A DNA stretch of 64,000 nucleotides from Arcobacter aquimarinus (lineage in GTDB: Bacteria; Campylobacterota; Campylobacteria; Campylobacterales; Arcobacteraceae), in contig NZ_CP030944.1 of the NCBI RefSeq assembly GCF_013177635.1, positions 558,001 through 622,000 of the forward strand. The letters are read 5' to 3'. A model generated the notes under the pieces. The model saw nothing but the letters and a program-made list of their open reading frames with translations. It was not told the DNA's origin and made no database searches. The position numbers and the translations under genes were made by a program. Shown piece after piece: positions 26,522-34,966 of the stretch. Position 1 is the stretch's first letter. Each line of letters starts with the position of its first letter.

Positions 26522-26567
26522 TTAGCTTTTTTTTCTTTTTTTATGCTTAATATATTAGCTTTTTTTT
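26522..26567 (-). repeat. Two direct copies of a T-tract motif upstream of the cytochrome gene
   Basis: TTAGCTTTTTTTT occurs at 26522-26534 and again at 26555-26567, 33 bp apart. Seen from the cytochrome gene each reads as an A-tract followed by GCTAA[A/T]AT, resembling a -10 with an upstream A-tract, so these may be tandem promoters. Confidence 0.4.
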
Positions 26568-26690
26568 GTAATAAACAGTATAAGTTTTACCTATTATTGT
26601 ATAAAAAAAGTGAATTACTTATAAAGTCTGTATAGAGGTTATTTAAAGCAATTTTTTAATACTATATTAACTTTAAAAAAAAGGCAAATT

Positions 26691-27293
26691 TTGAAAGAAG
26701 AGATAGTTTTAAATATTAATAATTTAACATTTTATTATAAAAAGGAAAATCCTATATATAAGGATTTTTCTTTAGAGTTAAAAAAAGGTGAATTAGTAAC
26801 TATATTTGGGAAAAGTGGAACAGGTAAAACTACACTTTTTGAGTTAATTATAGGTAGTTTAAAACCAATAAATGGAACAATACAAAAATCTAAAATAGCT
26901 ATGATTTTTCAAGATCCATTTAACTCTTTTCACCCCACATACTCTATAATTGAACAAATAAAAGATGTTGTAAATAGTAATTTTGATGATGAACTACCAG
27001 AACTTTTAGAGAAATTGAGTTTAAAAGAAGAGTTGCTTTATAAAAAAACATATCAGCTAAGTGGAGGGCAACTTCAAAGATGTTCTATTTTAAGAGCAAT
27101 TTTGATGAAACCAGATTTACTTTTAGTTGATGAACCAACGTCAGCTTTAGATAATATTATAGCTTATGATGTGATGAAACTGTTGGTATCTTTTTTAAAA
27201 AATAGTGCTATTTTACTTATTACCCATGACTTTGATATGGCTTCATGGTGTAGCGATAAAATTATAAGGTTAGAAGAAAATGCAAAAAAATAA
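26691..27293 (+). CDS. Orphan ABC transporter ATPase
   Basis: 200 residues. Walker A TIFGKSGTGKTTLFEL, Q-loop IFQDPFNSFHPTYSI, signature LSGGQLQRCSILRAIL and Walker B LLLVDEPTSALD. The Q-loop QDPFNSFHP resembles peptide/nickel-type importer ATPases (OppF/NikE). No permease or binding protein is in this window. TTG start at 26691. The gene end overlaps hemH by 14 bp, so the two are cotranscribed; whether that reflects a metal or heme-related job is open. Confidence 0.8.
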   Translation: MKEEIVLNINNLTFYYKKENPIYKDFSLELKKGELVTIFGKSGTGKTTLFELIIGSLKPINGTIQKSKIAMIFQDPFNSFHPTYSIIEQIKDVVNSNFDDELPELLEKLSLKEELLYKKTYQLSGGQLQRCSILRAILMKPDLLLVDEPTSALDNIIAYDVMKLLVSFLKNSAILLITHDFDMASWCSDKIIRLEENAKK

Positions 27294-28212
27294 AAAGGCT
27301 TTAGTTCTATTAAATATGGGTGGAGCTAGAAATAAAGATGAATTAAAAATGTTTTTAACAAATATGTTTAATGATGAAAATATTTTAACTATAAATATGG
27401 ATTTTTTAAGAAGTATAATTGCAAATTTCATAGTTAAAAAAAGACTTGATAGTGCTTGGGAAAATTATGAAAAAATTGGAAATGCTTCACCAATTAATCC
27501 ATTAACAGAAAAATTAGTAAATAAATGTAATGAAAAAATTGAAGAGTTTAAAACATATCAAGCTATGCGTTATACTCCTCCATTTGCAAATGAAGTTTTA
27601 GAACAAATTAAAAAAGATGGAATAAGTGAGATTTTACTACTTCCTTTATATCCACAATTTTCAACAACTACTACAAAATCGTCAGTTCAAGATTTTATAG
27701 GAAATATTCCATATGAGGGATTTACTGTAAAATATATTGAAGAGTTTTATAAAAATGATAAATTTAATGATTGTATTGTAGATGAAATAATTAGAAATAT
27801 TGATGATGAAAAAGAGTATAATCTAGTATTTTCAGCACATGGATTACCACAAAAAATTGTTAAAAAAGGTGATCCATATGAAGAACAGATGAATGAACAT
27901 GTGGAAATTTTATCAAAAAAACTAGATGAAAAGAAAATAAAATTTAAATCAATAAACTTAGCATATCAATCAAAAGTTGGACCTATGAAATGGCTTGAAC
28001 CATCACTTGAAGATATGTTAAAGAATTTTAAAGATGAAAATGTAATTATTTATCCAATTTCATTTATAGTTGATAACTCTGAAACAGATTTTGAACTTGA
28101 TATTGAATATAGAGAAATAGCACATGAATTAGGAATAAAAGAGTATAAAGTTTGTCGTTGTGTAAATGATAGTGATGGATTTATTGAAGCTATAAAGGAT
28201 ATTATAAAGTAA
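27280..28212 (+). CDS. hemH: Ferrochelatase
   Basis: 310 residues. N-terminal ALVLLNMGGARNKDEL, the region MRYTPPFANEVL, catalytic-histidine motif VFSAHGLPQKIVKKGDPY near 185-202 and C-terminal YPISFIVDNSETDFELDIEY with the conserved glutamate. It inserts ferrous iron into protoporphyrin IX, the last step of heme synthesis, fitting the cytochrome-rich context. ATG start inside the end of the ABC ATPase gene. Confidence 0.95.
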   Translation: MQKNKKALVLLNMGGARNKDELKMFLTNMFNDENILTINMDFLRSIIANFIVKKRLDSAWENYEKIGNASPINPLTEKLVNKCNEKIEEFKTYQAMRYTPPFANEVLEQIKKDGISEILLLPLYPQFSTTTTKSSVQDFIGNIPYEGFTVKYIEEFYKNDKFNDCIVDEIIRNIDDEKEYNLVFSAHGLPQKIVKKGDPYEEQMNEHVEILSKKLDEKKIKFKSINLAYQSKVGPMKWLEPSLEDMLKNFKDENVIIYPISFIVDNSETDFELDIEYREIAHELGIKEYKVCRCVNDSDGFIEAIKDIIK

Positions 28213-28224
28213 TTGGAAAATTTT

Positions 28225-28770
28225 ATGAAGAATCAAATTTTATTAGAAATAGCTAAAAAATCAATAAAAAGAAAATTTGATTCAAATATAAAAATAGATA
28301 AAGATGAACTTCTAAAAGATTTTCCCAAACTTAAAGAAATTGGTGCAACTTTTGTAACTTTAAAATTAAATAATGAATTAAGAGGTTGTATAGGAACTTT
28401 AAATGCCAAAGTTTCAATACTTGAAGATTTAATATCAAATGCCTATGGGGCGGCTTTTGAAGACCCAAGATTTTATGAATTGACAAAAGAAGAGTTTGAA
28501 AAAACAGATATTGAAATTTCTATTTTATCTTCACCTGTACAGATACAGTATACAGACATAGAAGATTTAAAATCAAAAATAAAACCAAATATTCATGGGG
28601 TGATTTTACAAAAAGATGGAAGAAGAAGTACATTTTTACCACAAGTTTGGGAACAACTTCCAATTTTTGAAGAGTTTTTTTCTCATCTTTGTTATAAAGG
28701 AAGTTTTGAAGAAAATTGTTTGGAGTTTAATCCTCAAATCTTTATTTATGAAGTTAAGAAAATAAAATGA
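28225..28770 (+). CDS. AMMECR1-domain protein (AmmeMemoRadiSam system protein A)
   Basis: About 181 residues forming one AMMECR1 domain: FVTLKLNNELRGCIGTLNA with the RGCIG core, then NAYGAAFEDPRF and GVILQKDGRRSTFLPQVWEQL. AMMECR1 and MEMO homologues are encoded side by side in many prokaryotes, usually with a radical SAM protein. The ATG at 28225 is preferred; a TTG four codons earlier directly follows the hemH stop. It overlaps the MEMO gene by 4 bp. Function is unknown; no radical SAM partner lies in this window. Confidence 0.9.
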   Translation: MKNQILLEIAKKSIKRKFDSNIKIDKDELLKDFPKLKEIGATFVTLKLNNELRGCIGTLNAKVSILEDLISNAYGAAFEDPRFYELTKEEFEKTDIEISILSSPVQIQYTDIEDLKSKIKPNIHGVILQKDGRRSTFLPQVWEQLPIFEEFFSHLCYKGSFEENCLEFNPQIFIYEVKKIK

Positions 28771-29567
28771 GTTTTAAAAGTATTAGAAAAAGTGTAGTTA
28801 GCGGAAGTTTTTATCCCCATAAAAAAGAAGAGATTTTAAAATATATAAATCATTTTAATAATTTTGAAACAAATGTTGAAACTTTTGAAGATATAAAAGC
28901 TATTATTGTTCCTCACGCTGGATATATTTATAGTGGATTTACTGCAAATTTAGCTTACAAATTAGTTTCATCTTTAAAAAAAGATATAAAGAGAGTTGTT
29001 GTAATTGGTCCATCACATAGAGTTTATCTAAAAGGTGCAAGTGTTGCAATATATGATGAATTTGAAACTCCATTTGGAAATCTAAAAATTGATAAAGAGT
29101 TTTCTCAAAAATTTATAGATAAATATGATTTTTTAGAGTTTAATGTTGAGTGTGAATTTGAGCATTCAACCGAAACTCAAGCTCCATTTATAAAATATTA
29201 TTTTGCTGATGTTGAATTAGTTGAGGTAGTTTATGGAGAAATTGATTATAAAGATTTATCAAAAGTTATTGATGAGGTTTTAAAAGATAAGTCTAATTTT
29301 GTAGTAATTAGCACAGATTTAAGTCATTTTTATACCCTTGAAGAAGCGCAAAAACTTGATAATATCTGTTTAGAAGCAATAGATAAAAAAGATTTAAAAC
29401 TTTTTGATTATTGTGAAGCTTGTGGAAAAATAGGAGTTAAAGAAATAATTAATTGGGCAATAAAAAATAATTTTGATACAAAAGTATTAAATTATTGTAC
29501 AAGTGCCGATGTAACAAAAGATAAAAGTAGGGTTGTTGGATATACATCAGCTCTCATAGGAAGATAA
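28767..29567 (+). CDS. MEMO-family protein (AmmeMemoRadiSam system protein B)
   Basis: 266 residues. The MEMO/extradiol-dioxygenase-like fold is marked by GSFYPHKKEEI, IVPHAGYIYSGFTA, VIGPSHRVYLKG, EFEHSTETQAPFI and VISTDLSHFY, which place the metal-ligand histidines. It overlaps the AMMECR1 gene and directly precedes a DUF218 gene. Human MEMO1 has been reported to bind iron or copper; the bacterial substrate is not known. Confidence 0.92.
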   Translation: MSFKSIRKSVVSGSFYPHKKEEILKYINHFNNFETNVETFEDIKAIIVPHAGYIYSGFTANLAYKLVSSLKKDIKRVVVIGPSHRVYLKGASVAIYDEFETPFGNLKIDKEFSQKFIDKYDFLEFNVECEFEHSTETQAPFIKYYFADVELVEVVYGEIDYKDLSKVIDEVLKDKSNFVVISTDLSHFYTLEEAQKLDNICLEAIDKKDLKLFDYCEACGKIGVKEIINWAIKNNFDTKVLNYCTSADVTKDKSRVVGYTSALIGR

Positions 29568-30311
29568 ATGTTTACAGTTAAAAAAATTATTTCAGCTTTT
29601 TTGTTGCCAATTCCTATTGGAATTTTTTTACTTTTTATGGCTTTTATTTATTTGATGTTTAATTCATATAAAAAAGCAAAAATATTTTTGTTTTTAGGTT
29701 TATCTTGGTTTGTACTTTTATCATTTCAACCAATTTCAAATGCTATTTTAGCTCCACTTGAAAATTCCCATAAAGCTTTGATTGAAACGCCAAAGGTAAA
29801 TTATATTTTAGTTTTAGGAAGCGGTCATAAGAGTGATGAGAATTTAAGTATAACTTCACAGATAAAAATGGTAGCTATAAACAGGCTTGTTGAGGGAATA
29901 AGGCATTATAAAAATCTTGAAAATGTAAAATTAATAGTTTCAGGATATAGTTTTAGTGATAAAAACTCTCATGCTTTTATGCAAGAAAAACTAGCTATTT
30001 CTTTGGGTGTAAATCCAAATGACATTATAAGGCTTGATTCCCCACGAGATACGAAAGAAGAAGCAATTGAAGCTAAAAAAATAGTTGGAAATAATGAGCT
30101 TATTTTAGTAACTTCAGCTTCTCATATGAAACGCTCTGTTTTACTTTTTGAAAAAGAGGGCTTAAATGTAATAGCAAGTCCAACAAATCATCTAGCTTAT
30201 AAAGATGATTCTTATAGTGCTTACTTTTCAGCTAAAAATATTAGAAAAGTTGAAATGGCAATACATGAATATCTAGGATTATTGTACTCATTTTTAAGAA
30301 AAGAGATTTGA
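29568..30311 (+). CDS. DUF218 (YdcF/ElyC-type) membrane protein
   Basis: 247 residues. Two N-terminal membrane helices (about 10-30 and 38-57), then a DUF218 domain with YILVLGSGHKSDENLSIT, LIVSGYSF, DSPRDTKEEAIEAKKIV and LVTSASHMKRSVLLFEKEGL. This is the ElyC layout; ElyC is linked to envelope/peptidoglycan precursor homeostasis in E. coli. It starts on the base after the MEMO gene stop, so it is part of the same operon. Confidence 0.9.
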   Translation: MFTVKKIISAFLLPIPIGIFLLFMAFIYLMFNSYKKAKIFLFLGLSWFVLLSFQPISNAILAPLENSHKALIETPKVNYILVLGSGHKSDENLSITSQIKMVAINRLVEGIRHYKNLENVKLIVSGYSFSDKNSHAFMQEKLAISLGVNPNDIIRLDSPRDTKEEAIEAKKIVGNNELILVTSASHMKRSVLLFEKEGLNVIASPTNHLAYKDDSYSAYFSAKNIRKVEMAIHEYLGLLYSFLRKEI

Positions 30312-30333
30312 TATAAAATTAATCCAATATCTG

Positions 30334-30357
30334 ATAATATTGCAACAAAGTTGCAAA
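30334..30357 (+). promoter_or_regulatory. Promoter and palindromic operator candidate for the zinc-type ABC genes
   Basis: GATAAT (30334-30339) resembles a -10 box and is followed at once by the perfect inverted repeat TTGCAAC-AAA-GTTGCAA (30341-30357), ending 12 bp before the GTG start. Position and symmetry suit a metal-responsive repressor such as a Fur-family member, which is inference. Confidence 0.5.
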
Positions 30358-30369
30358 TAAAGGTTTTTA

Positions 30370-31110
30370 GTGGAATTAATAACTATAAGTAATCTATCTT
30401 ATAAATATCATAAAACAGAAGTATTAGAAAATATAAATTTAAAGATAAATAACGATGATTTTTTAGCAATAATTGGTCCAAATGGTGGAGGAAAATCTAC
30501 TTTATTGAAACTAATTTTAGGATTGCTAACTACACAAGATGGAAATATAGAAAAAAAAATAAAAAATAATCAAGTGGGATATGTACCTCAAAATACAAAT
30601 TTAAATATAGATTTTCCTATTACTGCTTTAGAAATAGTTTTAATGGGACATATAAGTTCAAAAAAAAGGTTGTTTGGATATTCAAAGGAAGATATAGCTT
30701 GTGCCATGGCTTCTTTAAAACAAGTGGGAATGAAAGAGTTTGCAAATAGGAAAGTTGGTGATTTAAGTGGAGGTCAAAGGCAAAGGGTTTTTATAGCACG
30801 AGCTTTATGTTCAAATCCAAAAGTTATGTTACTTGATGAACCAACTGCAAGCATTGATGTAAAAGGTCAAAGGGAGATTTATGAGTTATTAAAAGAGCTT
30901 AATAAATCTATTTGCATAGTGGTTGTTAGTCATGATATTTCAGTTTTATTAAACTATGCAAAAAATGTTGCCCATATAAATAAAAACTTAGTTTATCACT
31001 CTTTAGAAAATATAGAAAAAAATATAAATACACAAAATGATCATTTATGCGAAGTAGAACTTTTATCAGCTTTAGGTAAATCTCATGTTTGTTGTGATCA
31101 TACTCATTAA
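30370..31110 (+). CDS. znuC: Metal ABC transporter ATPase, ZnuC-like
   Basis: 246 residues. Walker A IIGPNGGGKSTLLKLI, signature LSGGQRQRVFIARAL, Walker B VMLLDEPTASID and H-loop VVSHDIS. The C-terminus is rich in His and Cys (HLCEVEL then SHVCCDHTH), fitting a zinc system. GTG start six bases after AAGG. The permease follows after 8 bp. No substrate-binding protein (ZnuA) gene is in this window. Manganese or iron specificity cannot be excluded. Confidence 0.85.
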   Translation: MELITISNLSYKYHKTEVLENINLKINNDDFLAIIGPNGGGKSTLLKLILGLLTTQDGNIEKKIKNNQVGYVPQNTNLNIDFPITALEIVLMGHISSKKRLFGYSKEDIACAMASLKQVGMKEFANRKVGDLSGGQRQRVFIARALCSNPKVMLLDEPTASIDVKGQREIYELLKELNKSICIVVVSHDISVLLNYAKNVAHINKNLVYHSLENIEKNINTQNDHLCEVELLSALGKSHVCCDHTH

Positions 31111-31118
31111 GGTTAAGA

Positions 31119-31919
31119 ATGTTAGAAGTTTTACAATATAATTTTATTCAAAATGCTTTAATAGCAGGAGTATTAATCTCAATAGCAGCAGGAATTATAG
31201 GAAGTTTAGTAGTTGTAAACAAGATTACATTTTTAACAGGTGGAATTGCACATAGCTCTTATGGAGGAATTGGTCTTGCTATTTATTTAGGAATTCCTGT
31301 ACTTTTTGGAGCAACAGTGTTTGCTGTTATAACTGCAATTATAATTGCAATAATAACTTTAAAAAATAGAACACGAATAGATGCAATTATAGGTATGATG
31401 TGGGCAAGTGGAATGGCTATTGGTATTATCTTTGTGGATTTAACACCTGGATATAATGTGGATTTAATGTCATATTTATTTGGAAGTATAGTTGCTGTTT
31501 CAAATGAAGATATTTATTATATGACTATTTTAGATATATTTATTATAGGAATAGTTGTTTATTTTTATAAAGAGATTTTAGCAGTCTCTTATGATAGTGA
31601 ATTTGCAAGTTTACGTGGAATAAATGTAAAGTTTTTTTATACTTTGATTTTAATTTTAGCAGCTTTATGTGTAGTTGCTGCAATTAAAGCTGTGGGATTA
31701 ATCCTTGTAATTGCACTTTTAACAATACCTACATATCTTGCGGAAACTTTTGCTTCAAAACTTTCAAGTATGATGATAATAAGTTCTATTTTAGCTACAA
31801 TTTTTACTATTTTAGGACTTGTTGTTTCATATCTTTATGATATTAGCTCGGGTGCGAGTATTATTATGGTTGCTGTTTTGGTTTTGGCTGTTGTAAAAGT
31901 TCTAAAAATGAAAAAATAA
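31119..31919 (+). CDS. znuB: Metal ABC transporter permease, ZnuB-like
   Basis: 266 residues with about eight membrane helices and the ABC-3 family features FLTGGIAHSSYGGIGLA and GINVKFFYTLILILAALCVVAAIKAVGLILVIALL. It forms the inner-membrane channel with the ATPase encoded just upstream. ATG start behind AAGG. Confidence 0.88.
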   Translation: MLEVLQYNFIQNALIAGVLISIAAGIIGSLVVVNKITFLTGGIAHSSYGGIGLAIYLGIPVLFGATVFAVITAIIIAIITLKNRTRIDAIIGMMWASGMAIGIIFVDLTPGYNVDLMSYLFGSIVAVSNEDIYYMTILDIFIIGIVVYFYKEILAVSYDSEFASLRGINVKFFYTLILILAALCVVAAIKAVGLILVIALLTIPTYLAETFASKLSSMMIISSILATIFTILGLVVSYLYDISSGASIIMVAVLVLAVVKVLKMKK

Positions 31920-31996
31920 TTTTTTATTAGTATTTAGTTATAATAAAATTTAGAATTAATTTTATTTTATATTCAAATATATTTTAAGGGGCTTTA

Positions 31997-33760
31997 TTGT
32001 TAAAAAATATTTCTATGAGTTTAGGATTTTTATTTCTTGGTTATGTTGTAATCACTTATGAAAATTTTACTGTACTTTTAAGTGGAATTGCTATTTTTAT
32101 TATTGGTATGTTCTTTATGCAAGATGGTTTTAAACAACTATCCGGAGGTCTTTTAGAAAGACTTTTACAAAAGTTTACTTATAATAGTTTTTATGCAATT
32201 GCAACTGGTCTTGTAGCAACTTCAATAGTTCAAAGTTCAACAATAACAACACTTCTTACTATATCTTTTGTAGGTGCTGAATTAATTACTTTAGTTCAAG
32301 GAATTGGAGTAATATTTGGATCAAACCTTGGAAGTACAACAACAGCTTGGATAGTTTCAAGTTTAGGAGTTGATGTTAAAATCTCAGCTTATGCATTTCC
32401 TATGCTTGTATTTGGTGTAATTTTAAGATTTTTTAAAACAAACTCATTTAAAGGAACAGGAAATGTTCTTTTAGGACTTGGTTTTATCTTCTTAGGAATA
32501 GCATATATGAAAGATGGATTTGATGTAATTAAAGATCAAATTGATTTAACTTCATATGCTGTGGATGGATATACGGGAATTTTATTATATATTTTAATAG
32601 GTCTTTTAGTAACAATTGTTATTCAATCAAGTGCAGCAACTTTAGCAATTGTAATTACAGCTTTAAATGCAGATAGTATTTCATATATAAATGCTTTATC
32701 TTTGGCAATTGGAGCAAATCTAGGTACTGTTTTAACAGCAGTTGTTGCATCTTTTACTTCAACTCAAGATGCAAAAAGAGTAGCTGGTTCTCATGTTATT
32801 TTTAACTTTGTAACAGCTTCTATTATTACTATTTTTATCTACCAATTTAAAGATTTTGTTGATTTAATTGCTCCATATTTTGGAATTAGTGACGATAATT
32901 ATGGAATGAAATTAGCTTTATTTCATACTATATTTAGTTTAGTAGGTATTTTAGTTTTATCACCTTTTATTTTTAGTATTGCAAAATTTCTGGAGAGAAT
33001 TCTTCCTCAAAGAATTTCATCTGCTTCAAAACCAAAATTTTTAACTCCTATTGTTTTAGAAAACCCTGATGCTTCTTTGGTATCTATCAAAAAAGAGATA
33101 ATTAATCTTTATGAAAATTGTCAAAAAGCTATACTTCACGCTCTAAGTCTTCATACAACTGGGCTTAATAAAGAGACTTTAGCTGTTCAACTAAATAAAG
33201 ATTTTACTATAATTGATACAAATATAGATGAGATTTATCAAACAAACTTGAAATCTTTATATAGTGAAATTATAAAATATTCATCACTTGCTCAAACAAA
33301 TATGTTTGATTTCCAGCAAAAAGAAGCAGGAGAACTCAAACGTGCAGCATCTTTGATAGTTGAAGTTTTAAAAGATACAAGAGATATTCAAAAAAATTTA
33401 AATTTTTATTTAAAAAGTAGAAATCATTTTATTAAAGAAGAATACAATATTCTAAGAAAAGAGCTTGCTGAGATTTTAATAGATATTGATACTCTTAAAT
33501 CTTTGGAAGATGATGCTGAACAATTAACTCAGTTTGAAATTATAAAATCTGAATTAGCACAAAATGATTTATCAAGTAGCGAAGAAATAGATACACTTAT
33601 TAGAGAAGATAAAATTAAATCAACAATGGCAACTTCATATATGAATGATAGTGCAACTGGTTATTCTATTCAGAAAAAACTTGTTGAAGTTGCTAGTATA
33701 TTATTTTTAAATAGTGAACTTATCAAAAAAATTAGTGAGGTAAAAAATGAAACTAAATAA
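31997..33760 (+). CDS. Na+/phosphate cotransporter family protein with PhoU-like tail
   Basis: 587 residues. Two inverted Na/Pi repeats with the QSS motifs in ATSIVQSSTITTLL and VTIVIQSSAATLAI, about nine membrane helices in residues 1-340, then a long helical cytoplasmic region (about 365-580) resembling PhoU. The family includes NptA/YjbB-type phosphate transporters. TTG start seven bases after AAGGGG. It overlaps the next small gene by 14 bp. Confidence 0.9.
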   Translation: MLKNISMSLGFLFLGYVVITYENFTVLLSGIAIFIIGMFFMQDGFKQLSGGLLERLLQKFTYNSFYAIATGLVATSIVQSSTITTLLTISFVGAELITLVQGIGVIFGSNLGSTTTAWIVSSLGVDVKISAYAFPMLVFGVILRFFKTNSFKGTGNVLLGLGFIFLGIAYMKDGFDVIKDQIDLTSYAVDGYTGILLYILIGLLVTIVIQSSAATLAIVITALNADSISYINALSLAIGANLGTVLTAVVASFTSTQDAKRVAGSHVIFNFVTASIITIFIYQFKDFVDLIAPYFGISDDNYGMKLALFHTIFSLVGILVLSPFIFSIAKFLERILPQRISSASKPKFLTPIVLENPDASLVSIKKEIINLYENCQKAILHALSLHTTGLNKETLAVQLNKDFTIIDTNIDEIYQTNLKSLYSEIIKYSSLAQTNMFDFQQKEAGELKRAASLIVEVLKDTRDIQKNLNFYLKSRNHFIKEEYNILRKELAEILIDIDTLKSLEDDAEQLTQFEIIKSELAQNDLSSSEEIDTLIREDKIKSTMATSYMNDSATGYSIQKKLVEVASILFLNSELIKKISEVKNETK

Positions 33761-33989
33761 AGTTGTAGATAAGGTAAAAAGATATATAAAAAAAGACAAA
33801 TTAAGTAATTCTCAAGAAGAGAAAATAAAAGAGATAGTTGAAAATTTGAAGATAGGAAAAGAGAAGATAAAACTTGAAATGAGCGAACTTAAAGAATATG
33901 ATTTAAAAAAAAATATAGAACTTGAAAAGAAGTTGAAAGCTATTAATATTCTTATTAAAAAAAGTAAATCTTTAGTATCTAAATCTTAA
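33747..33989 (+). CDS. Small charged coiled-coil protein
   Basis: 80 residues, almost entirely Lys, Glu, Ile and Leu with heptad-like spacing (EEKIKEIVENLKIGKEKIKL), so probably one or two long helices. No signal peptide or membrane segment. Translation is coupled to the phosphate transporter by a 14-bp overlap. No family recognised; an accessory to the transporter's PhoU-like region is possible. Confidence 0.65.
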   Translation: MKLNKVVDKVKRYIKKDKLSNSQEEKIKEIVENLKIGKEKIKLEMSELKEYDLKKNIELEKKLKAINILIKKSKSLVSKS

Positions 33990-34005
33990 AGAAATAAAAA
34001 AATAG

Positions 34006-34039
34006 ATATATTATCTCTTTAATTTAAGAGATAGTATAT
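34006..34039 (+). promoter_or_regulatory. Inverted repeat upstream of the AraC-type regulator gene
   Basis: ATATATTATCTCTT (34006-34019) and AAGAGATAGTATAT (34026-34039) are inverted copies differing at one position, six bases apart, ending 12 bp before the regulator ATG. There is no T-run, so an operator for autoregulation is more likely than a terminator. Confidence 0.5.
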
Positions 34040-34051
34040 TATAAAAATTAA

Positions 34052-34870
34052 ATGAATAAAAAAAATATTTTAAATAAAAATAAATCTTTTAGTTTTATAA
34101 AAATAGATATAGAAAGTAAAAAAGATTTTTTTACTTTTAATCCTCAACAGCACGAATTGTATGAAATCGTATATATAACTAAAAATCAACTAAAATATAA
34201 AATTGATTTTCAAGAATTTGTATTAGAAAAAAATACTATATCTTTAGTAAAACCTTGGCAAATACATCAGTTACTAAAAGATGGTTTTTTAGAAGATTGT
34301 GAAGGATATATTTTTCATTTTTCGAAAGAATTTTTACCTCCAAATAGCATTATAAATGAATTATTTGAAGAAAACTCATTACCTGTTATTAAAATTCCTC
34401 ATTCTATTTCAGAAAACTTAATTAATTTAATTTTAATGATAGAGAAAGAAGAAGATATACATAACAGAATTTCTTCTCATCTTTTTTGTTCAATTTTAGA
34501 ATATATTTTAAAATTTAAAGAACCAGATGCAAACTTGTATTATAAAAATGAACGAATTTATAGTTTAATAAAATTAATCGATGATAATTATAAAACTGAA
34601 AAGAATACACAATTTTATGCAAATTATTTTGGAATAACAACTAAAAGATTAAATGAATTAACAAAACAATACTTAAATAAAACTCTTTTATCTTTGATTA
34701 TTGACAGAAATATTATTGAGATTAAAAGACAATTATCATATTCAAATTTATCTATAAAAGAGATATCTGAAAAAATGGGGTTTAATAGCACTTCACATTT
34801 TTCAAAATTTTTTAAAAAATACTCAAACTATACACCTTCGGAATTTAAAGCCTTAAAAACAAAATTCTAA
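34052..34870 (+). CDS. AraC-family transcriptional regulator
   Basis: 272 residues. An N-terminal cupin-like sensing domain (FNPQQHELYEIVYITKNQLKYKI, then LVKPWQIHQLLKD) and a C-terminal double helix-turn-helix (about 170-270) with FGITTKRLNELTKQYLNKTLLSL and ISEKMGFNSTSHFSKFFKKYSNYTPSEF. No obvious ribosome-binding site precedes the ATG. The ligand and regulon are unknown; the MOSC gene 96 bp downstream, which has its own promoter, is one candidate target. Confidence 0.9.
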   Translation: MNKKNILNKNKSFSFIKIDIESKKDFFTFNPQQHELYEIVYITKNQLKYKIDFQEFVLEKNTISLVKPWQIHQLLKDGFLEDCEGYIFHFSKEFLPPNSIINELFEENSLPVIKIPHSISENLINLILMIEKEEDIHNRISSHLFCSILEYILKFKEPDANLYYKNERIYSLIKLIDDNYKTEKNTQFYANYFGITTKRLNELTKQYLNKTLLSLIIDRNIIEIKRQLSYSNLSIKEISEKMGFNSTSHFSKFFKKYSNYTPSEFKALKTKF

Positions 34871-34882
34871 ATGTACAAAATT

Positions 34883-34904
34883 TACAATAAATTGTATTTT
34901 TTTT
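34883..34904 (+). terminator. Terminator after the AraC-type gene
   Basis: TACAAT-AA-ATTGTA forms a short 6-bp stem followed by eight Ts. Confidence 0.6.
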
Positions 34905-34930
34905 ATCTTGAATTGACTTAATATAAAACA

Positions 34931-34936
34931 TATAAT
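34931..34936 (+). promoter_or_regulatory. -10 element for the MOSC gene
   Basis: TATAAT 31 bp upstream of the MOSC ATG; a separate transcription start from the AraC gene is likely. Confidence 0.5.
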
Positions 34937-34966
34937 TACCAAAATTTCACTTTAGGAGTTATTTAT

